Source of the DNA: Zhongshania aquatica | GTDB lineage: Bacteria; Pseudomonadota; Gammaproteobacteria; Pseudomonadales; Spongiibacteraceae | Assembly (NCBI RefSeq): GCF_027257955.1 | Contig: NZ_JANZNQ010000003.1 | Location: 230,036-294,035, forward strand | Direction of reading: 5' to 3' | DNA length: 64,000 nt | Part shown: positions 34,737 through 49,080 of the stretch, piece after piece | How positions within the stretch are numbered: position 1 is the stretch's first letter | How the letters are laid out: each line of letters opens with the position of its first letter | Made by a program: the position numbers and the translations under genes | The notes under the pieces: model-generated | Databases searched by the model: none | What the model saw: only the letters and a program-made list of their open reading frames with translations | Told to the model about the DNA's origin: nothing

Positions 34737-35435
34737 ATGATTCCTTGGAAAAAGCTCGGTATCGCGAAAATACCCAATGATGGCGGCGAACTGCAGTTGT
34801 CGCAACGCGGTGAGGAGTTTTCGATTCGCCTATCGGGCGTGCGTGGTGAGCTAATGAACAGCCGCGTTTTTAACTCTGAACAAGTATTGGCAGAGTTAGG
34901 CTGCGCTACTATTAAAAACAAGCCCGACGCCCATGTATTGGTTGGCGGACTCGGAATGGGTTACACCCTAGCGGCCGCATTGCGATCAGTCACTTCAACG
35001 TCGAGGGTTACTGTCGCCGAACTCATCCCTGAAGTGGTCGAGTGGAATAAAGGCCCCTTAGGCCAGTGCGCAGAAAATCCCTTAAGCGATCCACGATCAA
35101 TCGTCCACATTGGCGACGTGGCCAAGCTGTTTGAAAATAAGCCCAATAGTTACGATGCCATTTTGCTCGATGTCGATAATGGCCCAGAAGGCTTAACCCA
35201 AGCCGACAATAACTGGCTATATTCACAACAAGGTTTAGAAGCCATCTCAAACACGCTACGCCCCGAAGGTATGCTGGCAATTTGGTCAGCAGGCGGAGAC
35301 AGCATGTTCGCGATCCGCCTTAAAAAAGCGCGCTTTAAAGTAGATATAAAGACTGTGCGAGCACGGCCCGGCAAAGGTAGCCACCACACTATTTTCTTAG
35401 CACAGAAGCCGTGGCAATCATCGGATATCCGCTAA
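34737..35435 (+). CDS. Spermidine-synthase-like (SpeE-fold) protein
   Basis: 232 residues from the ATG at 34737 (AGG six bases upstream). A Rossmann methyltransferase fold has the SAM-type motif HVLVGGLGMGYTLAAAL, the acidic motif VTVAELIPEVVEWN and DAILLDVDNGPEG, where SpeE has its catalytic Asp. The N-terminal beta-sheet domain and the YHE-type polyamine site of genuine SpeE are missing, so aminopropyl transfer is doubtful. It could be a different methyltransferase. It lies divergent from recA, in the place where Pseudomonas has cinA/pncC. Confidence 0.7.
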   Translation: MIPWKKLGIAKIPNDGGELQLSQRGEEFSIRLSGVRGELMNSRVFNSEQVLAELGCATIKNKPDAHVLVGGLGMGYTLAAALRSVTSTSRVTVAELIPEVVEWNKGPLGQCAENPLSDPRSIVHIGDVAKLFENKPNSYDAILLDVDNGPEGLTQADNNWLYSQQGLEAISNTLRPEGMLAIWSAGGDSMFAIRLKKARFKVDIKTVRARPGKGSHHTIFLAQKPWQSSDIR

Positions 35436-35596
35436 ACCAGACGGGTCTGACGCTGGTATCGCAATAGTGGTTTTTAATGTGATTTGTTATTCTTTTCGAT
35501 CTTTCTCAGTGCAACGATGAATAGATTCCTGCAAAACACACACAACAACGATCACAGCAAATTTAAGCGAACAAACAATAGGCATATCGCAGCACT

Positions 35597-38179
35597 ATGA
35601 CCAATGACGTGAACACCAATAGCTCAGCGGAAGTGAGCCACACTCCGATGATGCAACAGTATTTAAAGATTAAGGCTGAACACCCCAACGAAATCGTCTT
35701 TTATCGTATGGGTGATTTCTATGAGTTGTTCTTCGATGACGCCAAGCGCGCCTCCGAATTGCTCGATATTACCTTAACAGCACGGGGAAAATCTGGCGGC
35801 AACCCTATTCCAATGTGTGGCGTCCCCTACCACGCCGTCGAAGGGTATCTTGCCAAGCTAGTAAAAGGTGGCTGGTCCGTAGCGATCTGCGAACAAATTG
35901 GCGACCCGGCGACCAGCAAAGGCCCCGTTGAGCGCGCCGTTGCACGCATTGTCACCCCGGGAACCATCAGCGACGAAGCGCTGCTAGACGAGCGCAAAGA
36001 CGCTCTACTACTTGCCGCATGCGGCCAAGGACAAAACTTTGGTATCGCCGTATTAGATATGAGTAGCGGTCGATTTCATGTCTTAGAGGTCCTTGGACAA
36101 GCCGCATTCGTAGGAGAATTGCAACGACTGCGCCCCGCTGAATTATTAATATCTGAAGATCTGGCAATCGATGAAATGCCCAAAATGCCCGGCCTGCGGC
36201 GCTTACCACCGTGGGAGTTCGATTTCGACGCCGCAAACCGCGCTCTTTGCCAACACTTCGGCGTGCAAGACCTCGCGGGGTTTGGTTGCGAAACATTAAG
36301 CCTAGGCATCGGTGCAGCGGGCTGTCTGCTGCAATATGTGAAAGATACCCAACGCACTGCACTGCCCCATATTCGTCAACTTAAACATGAATCACGCGAT
36401 GATGCCGTCGCTATGGATGCGGCCACACGTCGAAACTTAGAACTCGACCTAAACTTGGGAGGCGGCGCAGAAAACACCCTAGCATCGGTATTTGATCGCT
36501 GCCAAACCGCCATGGGAAGCCGTCTACTGCGTCGCTGGTTACACCGCCCACTGCGCAACCAAACTGTTCTCAACGCCCGCCAAAGCGGGGTTGTCGGTCT
36601 GATAGAAAACTATCAATTTGAATCTGTACGAGACACCCTAAAACAAATTGGTGACTTAGAACGGATTCTCTCTCGGGTAGCCCTGCGCTCGGCTCGCCCC
36701 CGCGATCTGTCGCGCTTACAGCGCGCACTAGCGACATTGCCACTGCTACAAAGCCAGCTAAAGCCGTTAGACATTCCCTATTTACTTAGTCTTAGTCACG
36801 AAATCAGTGAGTTCCCCTCGCTCGATGATTTACTTGCCCGTGCTGTCGCAGAAAATCCACCGATGGTAATCAGAGACGGCGGCGTGATTGCCGAGGGCTA
36901 CGACAGCGAACTAGACGAACTGCGCAGTCTCAGTAGCGACGCCGGTGAATTTTTATTGGCCATGGAACGTCGTGAAAAGGAAAAAACCGGACTCAGCACA
37001 CTAAAAGTCGGCTATAACCGCGTGCATGGCTATTATATTGAGATAAGTAAACTGCAGGCAGCACAGGCGCCAGTTGAATATATTCGCAGGCAAACCCTTA
37101 AAAATGCCGAGCGCTTTATCACCCCTGAGTTAAAAACCTTTGAAGACAAAGCGCTCAGCAGTAAAAGTCGCGCCTTGGCGAGGGAGAAATACCTGTATGA
37201 AATGCTACTCGACGCCCTTAATGAGGAACTCAGTGCATTACAAATCTCTGCCCAAGCCCTTTGCGAATTAGATGTTGTTGCCAACTTAGCCGAGCGCGCA
37301 ATTCAATTAGACCTTTGCCAGCCCGAGTTTTGTGATCAGCCCTCACTTGATATCGAGCAAGGCCGACATCCGGTAGTCGAAAGTGTGCTGGATGAGCCCT
37401 TTATTGCCAACGATCTGACACTGGGTGAAAACCGTCGCACACTGATAATTACCGGCCCCAATATGGGTGGTAAATCGACCTATATGAGACAAACAGCACT
37501 TATCGTGCTGTTGGCACACATCGGAAGTTTTGTACCCGCAAAATCAGTAAAACTCAGCTTGGTTGACCAAATTTTCACCCGTATCGGCTCATCAGATGAT
37601 CTTGCTGGCGGCCGCTCTACCTTCATGGTGGAAATGACCGAAACAGCCAATATTTTGCATAACGCCACCAGTAAAAGCCTGATTCTTATGGACGAGATCG
37701 GACGAGGCACCAGCACCTTTGATGGCTTGTCATTAGCTTGGGCCTGCGCCATAGATCTCGCAGACCGTGTGCAGGGCTTTACACTGTTTGCTACACACTA
37801 TTTTGAACTGACCGTACTGCCAGAAAGCTACCCAAAAGCAGCCAATGTTCACCTCGGTGTTACCGAACATAACGACCATATTGTCTTTCTTCATAGAGTG
37901 GAAGAAGGACCTGCTAACCGGAGCTATGGTTTGCAGGTGGCAAAACTTGCGGGAATTCCGCCAAAAGTGGTTAGCGCCGCCAAAATAAAATTACAGCAAT
38001 TAGAAAACCAAGCGATCGGCCACGGCCAGCTAAATACCGCCGGACCACAGACTGATCTGTTTGCGCTTCCCGCTGAGGAACACCCCGTCGTAGAAGCGCT
38101 AGAGGCTATCGACCCGGACAATCTTAGTCCTCGGCAGGCACACGAATTACTGTATGCCTTAAAGGCTAAACTGAGATAG
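35597..38179 (+). CDS. mutS: DNA mismatch repair protein MutS
   Basis: 860 residues. The N-terminal mismatch-binding motif [15 protein letters not shown] (Phe-x-Glu clamp region) is followed by the connector, lever and clamp domains, Walker [14 protein letters not shown], Walker [14 protein letters not shown] and the ATHYFELT signature. The C-terminal tail [16 protein letters not shown] is the tetramerisation segment. It recognises base mismatches and recruits MutL. Its position upstream of fdxA-rpoS is as in Pseudomonas. Confidence 0.97.
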   Translation: MTNDVNTNSSAEVSHTPMMQQYLKIKAEHPNEIVFYRMGDFYELFFDDAKRASELLDITLTARGKSGGNPIPMCGVPYHAVEGYLAKLVKGGWSVAICEQIGDPATSKGPVERAVARIVTPGTISDEALLDERKDALLLAACGQGQNFGIAVLDMSSGRFHVLEVLGQAAFVGELQRLRPAELLISEDLAIDEMPKMPGLRRLPPWEFDFDAANRALCQHFGVQDLAGFGCETLSLGIGAAGCLLQYVKDTQRTALPHIRQLKHESRDDAVAMDAATRRNLELDLNLGGGAENTLASVFDRCQTAMGSRLLRRWLHRPLRNQTVLNARQSGVVGLIENYQFESVRDTLKQIGDLERILSRVALRSARPRDLSRLQRALATLPLLQSQLKPLDIPYLLSLSHEISEFPSLDDLLARAVAENPPMVIRDGGVIAEGYDSELDELRSLSSDAGEFLLAMERREKEKTGLSTLKVGYNRVHGYYIEISKLQAAQAPVEYIRRQTLKNAERFITPELKTFEDKALSSKSRALAREKYLYEMLLDALNEELSALQISAQALCELDVVANLAERAIQLDLCQPEFCDQPSLDIEQGRHPVVESVLDEPFIANDLTLGENRRTLIITGPNMGGKSTYMRQTALIVLLAHIGSFVPAKSVKLSLVDQIFTRIGSSDDLAGGRSTFMVEMTETANILHNATSKSLILMDEIGRGTSTFDGLSLAWACAIDLADRVQGFTLFATHYFELTVLPESYPKAANVHLGVTEHNDHIVFLHRVEEGPANRSYGLQVAKLAGIPPKVVSAAKIKLQQLENQAIGHGQLNTAGPQTDLFALPAEEHPVVEALEAIDPDNLSPRQAHELLYALKAKLR

Positions 38180-38330
38180 ATCGACAATAAACACCTCTAA
38201 CGAGTAAAAACGATTAGGCACAGCTAAATTATTGTTAAGACTAAGGCTATACCGATTTTTTTCACTGGTGTTACAATACGCCGCTCTAAGAAATACCACC
38301 CAAGTCAGGATAAAAAGGGGCTGACCAGAA

Positions 38331-38654
38331 ATGACTTTTGTTGTAGGCGAAGATTGCATCAAGTGCAAACACACAGATTGTGTCGAGGTTTGTCCGGTAG
38401 ACTGTTTTTACGAGGGTCCAAACTTCCTCGTTATCCATCCCGACGAGTGCATTGATTGCGCATTATGTGAGCCAGAATGTCCGGTAAACGCGATCTTCTC
38501 GGAAGACGAGCTGCCAGATGACCAGCAAGTATTCCTTGAGTTGAATGCGGAGCTCGCTGAAGTTTGGCCAAACATCACAGAAATGAAAGAAGGCCCTGCT
38601 GATGCCGAAGAATGGGCAGGCAAGCCTAACAAACTGCAGTATCTGGAGCGTTAA
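38331..38654 (+). CDS. fdxA: 7Fe-8S ferredoxin FdxA
   Basis: 107 residues. [18 protein letters not shown] holds the [3Fe-4S] pattern and [16 protein letters not shown] the [4Fe-4S] pattern. The C-terminal extension ending PNKLQYLER is typical of FdxA of Azotobacter and Pseudomonas. It is a small soluble electron carrier. It sits between mutS and rpoS, convergent with rpoS. Confidence 0.95.
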   Translation: MTFVVGEDCIKCKHTDCVEVCPVDCFYEGPNFLVIHPDECIDCALCEPECPVNAIFSEDELPDDQQVFLELNAELAEVWPNITEMKEGPADAEEWAGKPNKLQYLER

Positions 38655-38679
38655 TACGCTATGTAGCGTATTCCATAAG

Positions 38680-38726
38680 GTACAGATCTAAAAAAGCCCG
38701 CAGATGCGGGCTTTTTTAGATCTGTA
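38680..38726. terminator. Long bidirectional terminator between fdxA and rpoS
   Basis: A core hairpin GCCCGC-AGAT-GCGGGC is flanked by A6/T6 runs, and its outer arms (GTACAGATCT / AGATCTGTAC) also pair, giving near-perfect symmetry over 47 bases. It ends both convergent transcripts. Confidence 0.93.
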
Positions 38727-38744
38727 CATCAACGACGTCCGTCG

Positions 38745-39743
38745 TTAATTGAAGTCCTCCGCAAAAAGGGACGCGGCATTCAAGCCATTGGCCTCAAATA
38801 ACACACGCATACTTTTTAAAGCTTCAACCTGGATTTGACGCACACGCTCGCGGGTTAAACCAATTTCTCGGCCAACCTCCTCCAAGGTGGATGACTCATG
38901 ACCGCGCAAACCAAATCGCCGAACGACGACCTCACGCTGCTTCACGCTGAGTTCGTCTAACCATACATCAATACTGCTTGTTAAATCCTGACCCTGAAGA
39001 ATATCGCTAGGGTTGATAGATTGAGTGTCAGCGATCGTATCCAGTAAGACCTGATCAGAATCATGGGTCAAAGGCACATCAACGGAACCTACCCGATCCT
39101 TAAGACCGCACAGGCGTTTCGCCTCAGATACCGGACGATCAAGCGCCTCAGCCATCTCTTCCGGCGAGGGCATATGATCTAACTTTTGAGTTAGCTCCCG
39201 TTCCGCACGTAAATAACTATTTAGCTCTTTTACCACGTGAATGGGTAAACGGATGGTGCGGGTCTGATTCATTATCGCCCGTTCTATGGTTTGTCTAATC
39301 CACCACGTTGCATAGGTTGAAAAACGAAACCCGCGCTCAGGATCAAATTTTTCTACCGCACGAATTAAGCCGAGATTACCCTCTTCGACTAAATCTAATA
39401 GGCTTAATCCTCGGTTTAAATAACGTCGTGAAATTTTTACAACTAAGCGCAGATTACTTTCAATCATGCGTTTTCGACCGGCCTCATCACCTTTTCTGGC
39501 GAGACGTGCAAAGTGCACCTCTTCTTCGGCGGTTAACAGGGGAGAAAATCCAATTTCGCTAAGATACATCTGAGTCGCGTCAAGGTCCGTGCTCTGCCGG
39601 TGAGATCGCGTTTTACTCGGTTTAGGTGCTGATTTTTGCTTGGCTTCCGCGTTGAATGAATCGTTTTCTTGGTCGTCATCACTATCATTTAAAATTTCAA
39701 TTAAACCAGAACGATAGTTGTTACTTTCTTCAAATACCCGCAT
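38745..39743 (-). CDS. rpoS: RNA polymerase sigma factor RpoS
   Basis: 332 residues. Region 1.2 is [21 protein letters not shown], region 2 [58 protein letters not shown], and region 4 has a helix-turn-helix in [20 protein letters not shown]. The length and position after nlpD identify RpoS rather than RpoD/RpoH. It is the stationary-phase and general stress sigma factor. The RBS AAGGA precedes ATG. The 73-bp gap to nlpD is short, so an rpoS promoter inside nlpD (as in other species) is likely. Confidence 0.95.
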   Translation of the reverse strand: MRVFEESNNYRSGLIEILNDSDDDQENDSFNAEAKQKSAPKPSKTRSHRQSTDLDATQMYLSEIGFSPLLTAEEEVHFARLARKGDEAGRKRMIESNLRLVVKISRRYLNRGLSLLDLVEEGNLGLIRAVEKFDPERGFRFSTYATWWIRQTIERAIMNQTRTIRLPIHVVKELNSYLRAERELTQKLDHMPSPEEMAEALDRPVSEAKRLCGLKDRVGSVDVPLTHDSDQVLLDTIADTQSINPSDILQGQDLTSSIDVWLDELSVKQREVVVRRFGLRGHESSTLEEVGREIGLTRERVRQIQVEALKSMRVLFEANGLNAASLFAEDFN

Positions 39744-39816
39744 CGTCGAATCCTTATTTTGATATTATTGCTCGACTTGGGTGAAACTTAAAACAGTTTC
39801 CTTATCAAAACGGCGT

Positions 39817-40620
39817 TCAGCGCCTAGGAAGCAGCTTTAAAGGATCAACCGGTTTTCCGTCTACACGAACTTCAAAATGTACCTTTGGCGAATCTGTTCC
39901 GCTGTCGCCTAACTCTGCGATAACGGCACCCGCCTTCACACTATCTCCTTCTTTGACTAACAAACGTCGATTATGCCCGTAGGCACTTAAATAGCGTTCA
40001 GAGTGTTTAAGAATAAGTAGATTGCCATAACCCACTAAACCGCTTCCTGAATACACTACCACGCCAGCCCTTGATGCCCTTACAGGCTCGCCCATTTTAC
40101 CTTTAATATCAATACCTTTATGCGCTTGCCCTGTCGCAACAAACGAACGAACCAAAGGGCCTTTTACCGGCCAAATCCATCCCGCCCCTGAATCTAATAC
40201 TAGCGAAGACGATTTTATGGGCGATTTCGTTACCGGCGCCTGTACTGCTACGGCAGGCTTATTCGATGCCCTATTGGGCATACTCGAAGTAGACTTAGAA
40301 GGCGTTTTTTTAGATTTTGTTGCAGGTTTAGCTCCGGAAACGATAGCACGCGTACTTTCTTGCAACATCAGTGCTTGGCCAGGGTATATGGTATAGGGCG
40401 CAGCCAAATTGTTAGCAGTCGCTAACCCTTTAACATTGAAGCCATAACGCCATGCAATAGAAAATAACGTATCGCCAGCACTGACAACGTAATAAGGGGG
40501 GGGACGTTCAGAAGGATTATAACGATCAGAAACAGGCGCATAACTGCCATTGGAAGTACAGGCCGCAAGGCTCAAAACAAAAACTAATATGCTGAAAAAC
40601 ATCTTCAGCACCGTCATCAT
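39817..40620 (-). CDS. nlpD: Lipoprotein NlpD (LysM + LytM/M23), amidase activator type
   Basis: 267 residues. The lipobox LSLAAC makes Cys21 the lipidated residue. A LysM domain occupies residues 43-90 (YYVVSAGDTLFSIAWRYGF). A Ser/Lys-rich linker and a C-terminal LytM domain (HKGIDIKGKMGEPVRASRAGVVVYSG, YGHNRRLLV, KVHFEVRVDG) follow. In the last motif the first His of the active HxH pair is Lys, so the enzyme is probably catalytically dead and acts by activating the amidase AmiC in daughter-cell separation. Directly upstream of rpoS, as in most gammaproteobacteria. Confidence 0.93.
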   Translation of the reverse strand: MMTVLKMFFSILVFVLSLAACTSNGSYAPVSDRYNPSERPPPYYVVSAGDTLFSIAWRYGFNVKGLATANNLAAPYTIYPGQALMLQESTRAIVSGAKPATKSKKTPSKSTSSMPNRASNKPAVAVQAPVTKSPIKSSSLVLDSGAGWIWPVKGPLVRSFVATGQAHKGIDIKGKMGEPVRASRAGVVVYSGSGLVGYGNLLILKHSERYLSAYGHNRRLLVKEGDSVKAGAVIAELGDSGTDSPKVHFEVRVDGKPVDPLKLLPRR

Positions 40621-40785
40621 GTCAGCGTCCCAATAAGCACAAAAATAAACCTTTTTTGCTAAAGAAGTAACACTCTACCCAATTCCGTTGGCTTCATACT
40701 ACGCTAATAATCTGAAGTCTCTCGCTATTCTGATTACTATATGAACTTTCAGTGCCGCATATTAGAAAAAAATATTCTTAAAAAC

Positions 40786-41691
40786 TCAGTTGGTTTTTGC
40801 TAATCGCTCTATTAACAGCACTAAAAACACGCCCGCAATAGCAATCATTAGCGACACCATGAGCTGCGGATCAGCTAAATTCGCATAATCCCATGGCATT
40901 ACATTTTGCCAACCCGGCGCTAAAGACTCAGCTAACAATTGCCCGTCGGCGCCCAACTTCCAAGGCCAAATAATCGTCAAAGACCCGATTAAAATACCTG
41001 TTAAGGTCGCCAATAATTGCGGCCTATGATGATGCATCAACCAAGAAAGTAAACGCACAAACAACATTAATCCCACGGCGCAACCAGCTACAAAACTCAG
41101 TAAGGAAATTAGCTCAAGCTGTTTCACCGCATTAATCACAGGCTCGTACATGCCGAGTAACAGCAGAATAAAACTACCGGATATACCCGGCAAAATCATG
41201 GCGCATATTGCTAATGCTCCAGATAAAAATAGTGTTAACGGCGTAGCGGTAATCTCGGCGGGACGCAACTCGCCAATCAATACTGCAAAACCAAGACCCA
41301 ATATAAGCCAGCCGACGTGTTTGATGCCCTGAGGAATTTGTTGATAAACGATAATAGCAGACGCCAATATCAAACCAAAAAACAAGGCTGCCAAGGGCAA
41401 CGGGTGTTCGTGCAAGCCATAAGAAATTAAACGCGCCAATGACACGACGCTAACAACGATTCCCAGCATTAAACTTAACAGGAAATAGCCATTAATCAGC
41501 TGCAAAAAAGCCATTGGGCCAGACTTAAACAGTACTTGAAGCGCCTGCAAGTTACAGGACTTAAGACTTTCGATGAGTTCGTCGTATATGCCGGTAATAA
41601 ATGCCACCGTGCCACCGGAGACACCAGGAACAACATCTGCCGCGCCCATAGCCATCCCGCGAACAAACACCCCTAGCGAAAATCCTTTCAT
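40786..41691 (-). CDS. DUF368 membrane protein (PopT-type polyprenyl phosphate translocase)
   Basis: 301 residues from the ATG at 41691 (AAGGA six bases upstream), about eight TM segments. The family motif VPGVSGGTVAFITGIYDELIESL is near residue 22, and a second copy of the pattern (LPGISGSFILLLLGMYEPVI) lies in the middle, showing the internal repeat. DUF368 proteins have been shown to recycle undecaprenyl phosphate across the inner membrane. The gene lies between pcm and nlpD, where Pseudomonas has nothing; the envelope link to nlpD is suggestive only. Confidence 0.88.
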   Translation of the reverse strand: MKGFSLGVFVRGMAMGAADVVPGVSGGTVAFITGIYDELIESLKSCNLQALQVLFKSGPMAFLQLINGYFLLSLMLGIVVSVVSLARLISYGLHEHPLPLAALFFGLILASAIIVYQQIPQGIKHVGWLILGLGFAVLIGELRPAEITATPLTLFLSGALAICAMILPGISGSFILLLLGMYEPVINAVKQLELISLLSFVAGCAVGLMLFVRLLSWLMHHHRPQLLATLTGILIGSLTIIWPWKLGADGQLLAESLAPGWQNVMPWDYANLADPQLMVSLMIAIAGVFLVLLIERLAKTN

Positions 41692-41728
41692 CAATATTCC
41701 TTAACACCCGACGGGGTTTTAAAATTGT

Positions 41729-42370
41729 TTATGCAACTACAACGCCGGCGACCATGGGCACAAATAACACCGGCTCGATCAGCTGTTCTTCAATGCCTTC
41801 TTCGGTCTTATCAAAAACATACAAAGACTGTTGCTTACCCACCGGACCAACGGGAATCACAAGACGTCCGCCAACCGCGAGTTGTTCTAACAATTCTGGG
41901 GGCACCACCTCCGGTGCGGCGGCAGAGAGAATAGCATCAAAAGGGCCGCGATCTTTCCAGCCCATGCCACCATCTGCATGGCGCAAATGCACATTATGTA
42001 GACCCAGTTGACGAAGCCGTTGGCGTGCTTTTTCTTGCAACGGGCGAATGCGTTCAACACTGAACACACGCTCAACCATCTGAGCTAGAATCGCCGTTTG
42101 ATAACCAGACCCGGTTCCCACTTCTAGCACGCGACTTCGCGGACCATTGGCTAATAACAACTCGGTCATACGAGCAACAATATAAGGCTGCGACAGAGTT
42201 TGCTGGAAGCCAATTGGCAGCGAGCTATCTTCGTACGCACGGTGTGACAAAGCTTCGTCGAGGAAAATATGACGAGGCGTTCCCCTGATCACATTAAGCA
42301 CGGCTTTGTCGGTGATGCCCTGTTCCGTCAAACGCTCGATCAATCGATCTCTGGTTCGCTGGGATGTCAT
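41729..42370 (-). CDS. pcm: Protein-L-isoaspartate O-methyltransferase
   Basis: 213 residues from the ATG at 42370 (MTSQRTRDRL), which matches the Pseudomonas Pcm start and has AAGG upstream. An in-frame GTG at 42400 lacks a ribosome site. The SAM motif is VLEVGTGSGYQTAILAQMV; the family motif YEDSSLPIGFQQTLSQPYIVARMTELL is conserved. It repairs isoaspartyl residues in ageing proteins. truD is 67 bp upstream with no surE between. Confidence 0.94.
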   Translation of the reverse strand: MTSQRTRDRLIERLTEQGITDKAVLNVIRGTPRHIFLDEALSHRAYEDSSLPIGFQQTLSQPYIVARMTELLLANGPRSRVLEVGTGSGYQTAILAQMVERVFSVERIRPLQEKARQRLRQLGLHNVHLRHADGGMGWKDRGPFDAILSAAAPEVVPPELLEQLAVGGRLVIPVGPVGKQQSLYVFDKTEEGIEEQLIEPVLFVPMVAGVVVA

Positions 42371-42437
42371 CCCAATACCTTGCAAATTTAAAATTGTCAC
42401 CGTGTCTTCTCAGTAAACATCGGGGCCAAGAAAGCCC

Positions 42438-43448
42438 CTAGTAGTTGATCAATTCTCGCACAAGCGCGGTAGCGAAACAGCCCCTAGGCAAGGAAAATGC
42501 CAGAGATAAGGCCCCATCATCGGCAAATTGCCACTTTACATCCTGTGGAATAACACGGAGTGCGCGTCGCTCCATAGCCAAATTGTTCTTCATTAATCCT
42601 GTGCACATATCAGAAAAGTCAGAATATACCCGCTCTTCTAACAACGCCGTATCACCAGCGGCGGCCAGCTTGCCAACCTTTCCAAATAGTGGACCACTGG
42701 GGTGAATATCACCATCACGCAAACGGGCGGTAATCTCAGTGTCGATATCCGCCAAAAACACACTGCCACTATCACGTAGCGAAAACACATCGCCCACCAA
42801 ACCGCTAGCCCAAGTGCCTGCAGTGACACGTTCAGCCAAAACAGTATTAAAAATAAGCGAACGGGCCGCCGACAAATACATGCTTCGCTCAAAGCGAGCG
42901 GGATTTATTTCGCCCGCAAACCATTGGCGACACGCATCTATATTACCGCCATCATGGCCGAAGCGTTGTTCTCCAAAATAATTGGGAATGCCCGTGGCAA
43001 TGATTGGCAGGCGAGTTTCCACGTCCGCGACATCTCCCTTTAAATCAGACAATCGCAGAATAAAGCGATTATAGCGATGGCTTCCCAAACGCAGCTTCTG
43101 ACGGTGCCGCCCCTGACGCAGGATCCGCCAAGTTTCATTTTCTGGCACACGCCATTCAGGCTTATTTTTACCGGGAAGATGCACACAAAACCATTGCCGC
43201 GTGACCGCATGTCGGTCTTTCTGCCCCGAGTAGGTCACCGCTCGGGGTTGAACACCAGCGATGCGTGCTAATTTTCGCGCTAGATATTCAGTGTTGTCAC
43301 CGATCTTTTCGATCCACAACCAATCAAATTCACCATCGTCGCTAAATTCGACATCAAAAACTTCTTCAACAACAAAATCCTCTGGCTGCGCTTTTAATAC
43401 ACCGGATGCCAACGGTGCGCCTTGTGCCCTTGGCCAATCAGTTAACAT
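42438..43448 (-). CDS. truD: tRNA pseudouridine(13) synthase TruD
   Basis: 336 residues from the ATG at 43448 (GGAG seven bases upstream), which overlaps the ispF end by 11 bp. The catalytic Asp motif [14 protein letters not shown] is present, along with the N-terminal [26 protein letters not shown] and the [15 protein letters not shown] block. It makes pseudouridine 13 in tRNA-Glu. A longer in-frame reading to 43469 overlaps ispF more and is less likely. Confidence 0.94.
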   Translation of the reverse strand: MLTDWPRAQGAPLASGVLKAQPEDFVVEEVFDVEFSDDGEFDWLWIEKIGDNTEYLARKLARIAGVQPRAVTYSGQKDRHAVTRQWFCVHLPGKNKPEWRVPENETWRILRQGRHRQKLRLGSHRYNRFILRLSDLKGDVADVETRLPIIATGIPNYFGEQRFGHDGGNIDACRQWFAGEINPARFERSMYLSAARSLIFNTVLAERVTAGTWASGLVGDVFSLRDSGSVFLADIDTEITARLRDGDIHPSGPLFGKVGKLAAAGDTALLEERVYSDFSDMCTGLMKNNLAMERRALRVIPQDVKWQFADDGALSLAFSLPRGCFATALVRELINY

Positions 43449-43929
43449 CGGCTCGCTCCAATAGTACAACAGCGTCGACCGCTATTCCCTCACTGCGCCC
43501 TACAAAACCCAGCTTTTCTGTCGTGGTGGCCTTCACGCTTATTTGCGATTCAGAAACACCAATGGCGTTGGCTATGGATTCACGCATCGCAAGAATAAAC
43601 GGCGCCAATTTGGGTTGCTGCGCAGCAATGGTTAAATCTGCATTACCTAAACGAAAACCCTGAGCCAGTATTAACTTATAACAATGTTGTAAAAGTATTT
43701 TGCTATCTGCCCCTGCATACTGCGGATCAGTGTCTGGGAAATGTTTGCCGATGTCGCCCAATGCCAAAGCGCCAAGCATGGCATCGCAAAGCGCATGTAG
43801 CGCAACGTCGCCATCTGAGTGCGCAATCAAACGCCACTGACAAGGAATACGTACACCACACAACGTAATACCCTCGCCCTTATCAAGGCGATGTACGTCG
43901 TAACCATGGCCGATACGGATCGCACTCAC
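43438..43929 (-). CDS. ispF: 2-C-methyl-D-erythritol 2,4-cyclodiphosphate synthase IspF
   Basis: 163 residues. The metal-ligand motif GHGYDVHRL and [30 protein letters not shown] are intact. It forms MEcPP in the non-mevalonate isoprenoid pathway. It starts at GTG with GGAG seven bases upstream, overlapping the ispD stop by 4 bp. Confidence 0.95.
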   Translation of the reverse strand: MSAIRIGHGYDVHRLDKGEGITLCGVRIPCQWRLIAHSDGDVALHALCDAMLGALALGDIGKHFPDTDPQYAGADSKILLQHCYKLILAQGFRLGNADLTIAAQQPKLAPFILAMRESIANAIGVSESQISVKATTTEKLGFVGRSEGIAVDAVVLLERADVN

Positions 43930-44627
43930 TGTTGATCTCCACTAAGAAACACCGCTGCAATCGCAAGATCATCTGGGTAGGTTATTTTGATATTGCGATG
44001 ACTGCCTTCGACAAGTAAGGGACGATGGCCACAATGCTCCATCGCAGAGGCTTCGTCAGTCACCGCTAATTGACGCTCGCGGCAGTGCATAAGCGCATCG
44101 CGCAACTCTCCAAAACGAAACAACTGCGGCGTAAATGCTCGCCACAACGTATTGCGATCTACAGTTGCGGAAATTTCGCCCACTTCATTGCCACGCTTAA
44201 CCGTATCAACCATCGGCGCGGCTAGAATTGCCCCCGTCGTATGTGCACAACCCAGCGTTATCAGACGTTGAATATCGTTCGTAGAAACGCAGGGACGCGC
44301 GGCATCGTGAACTAAGACCCAATCCGATTCAGCAGCGTCACTCAAAGCCGCAAGCGCGCGCTCAACCGAGTCAGAGCGCTCACGCCCGCCCAATACAGCT
44401 AAAACACGGGGATCACTTGCACAGGCTAAAGTAGAAAAAATCTTGTCATCTTCATGCAGGGCAACGGCAATTGCCTTAATATCAGTGCAGGCCAACAAGG
44501 CCAGTACACTATGCTCAATTACCGATTTATCTAGGAGAGTAAGGTACTGCTTTGCTAAGCGTCCACCGAAACGCGAGCCGGTTCCTGCCGCAGGCATGAC
44601 CGCCCATATGCGTGGATTATCTGCCAC
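43926..44627 (-). CDS. ispD: 2-C-methyl-D-erythritol 4-phosphate cytidylyltransferase IspD
   Basis: 233 residues. The nucleotide-binding loop [20 protein letters not shown] is followed by [13 protein letters not shown] and the MVDTVKR and [10 protein letters not shown] signatures. It makes CDP-ME from MEP and CTP. Start is GTG (GTG GCA GAT) with weak AGG upstream. In an ftsB-ispD-ispF-truD order, as in related gammaproteobacteria. Confidence 0.95.
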   Translation of the reverse strand: MADNPRIWAVMPAAGTGSRFGGRLAKQYLTLLDKSVIEHSVLALLACTDIKAIAVALHEDDKIFSTLACASDPRVLAVLGGRERSDSVERALAALSDAAESDWVLVHDAARPCVSTNDIQRLITLGCAHTTGAILAAPMVDTVKRGNEVGEISATVDRNTLWRAFTPQLFRFGELRDALMHCRERQLAVTDEASAMEHCGHRPLLVEGSHRNIKITYPDDLAIAAVFLSGDQQ

Positions 44628-44677
44628 GTTGATTCTGCCTGTTATGATTCAAGCTATTATTCTGCTTCCCAATATTT

Positions 44678-44956
44678 CTATTCATCGACGATAAGATAAA
44701 AAGTCTCACCGGATTTTATTAGCCCCATATCATTTCGGGCGCGCTCTTCGATACTGTCTAAATCATGTTTTAAACTGCGAACCTCACCATATAAACGTTC
44801 ATTGCGCAGCTGCAAATCATTGTTGTGATCTTTCTGAACGGCAATATCACGACGCAGGCTGGCAATCTGTTCCCAGCTTCCGGTTCCAGTCCACAGCCGT
44901 AATTGCAACATGCCCAAAATAACAAGCAATATTAGAAGCAGGCGCCGACGGGTCAT
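44678..44956 (-). CDS. ftsB: Cell division protein FtsB
   Basis: 92 residues. A single N-terminal TM (LLLILLVILGMLQLRLW) is followed by a periplasmic coiled coil (ASLRRDIAVQKDHNNDLQLRNERLYGEVRSLKHDLDSIEERARNDMGLIKSGETFY). The pattern GETFY near the end is the FtsB C-terminal signature. Part of the FtsQLB divisome complex. Between eno and ispD as usual. Confidence 0.93.
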   Translation of the reverse strand: MTRRRLLLILLVILGMLQLRLWTGTGSWEQIASLRRDIAVQKDHNNDLQLRNERLYGEVRSLKHDLDSIEERARNDMGLIKSGETFYLIVDE

Positions 44957-45040
44957 TGCACACCCAGTGTGGTGATATTGTTGTTCATACTAATTCCAGA
45001 ACTAAATCCTAGAAACCATTTAAAAACACCTAAAACAAAG

Positions 45041-45064
45041 AAGGCGGCCGCAGCCGCCCTTTTA
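45041..45064 (-). terminator. Terminator after eno
   Basis: On the reverse strand, a GGCGGC-TGCG-GCCGCC hairpin is followed by a T-rich stretch (TTCTTTGTTTTAG). It lies just behind the eno stop and before ftsB. Confidence 0.75.
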
Positions 45065-45066
45065 TA

Positions 45067-46371
<1,305 letters not shown>

Positions 46372-46383
46372 TCAAAAAATAAT

Positions 46384-47259
<876 letters not shown>

Positions 47260-47270
47260 CTAAGCAAGGT

Positions 47271-48971
<1,701 letters not shown>

Positions 48972-48973
48972 TC

Positions 48974-49002
48974 AGTCTAACAGGAAGGCCATAACGAAAC
49001 AA
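48974..49002 (-). promoter_or_regulatory. Candidate pyrG promoter
   Basis: On the reverse strand, TTGTTT (48997-49002), 17 bp, then TAGACT (48974-48979), about 80 bases before the pyrG ATG. Both hexamers are 4 of 6 to consensus. Confidence 0.4.
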
Positions 49003-49034
49003 TGAAATTAGGCCTCTGTAGGCCGCCAAGTCTC

Positions 49035-49043
49035 TGATATAAT
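49035..49043 (+). promoter_or_regulatory. Extended -10 promoter for suhB
   Basis: TGATATAAT gives a perfect TATAAT with TG extension. No good -35 is present, as usual for extended -10 promoters. The suhB ATG lies 38 bases downstream. It faces away from pyrG. Confidence 0.65.
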
Positions 49044-49080
49044 GCGCGTCCAATTGCTTGCACATCAAGGCCTTAGTACT

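Noticed and set aside
38655..38744. RsmZ sRNA between fdxA and rpoS
   Set aside because: The gap holds a simple terminator hairpin and no series of GGA loops; it is too short.
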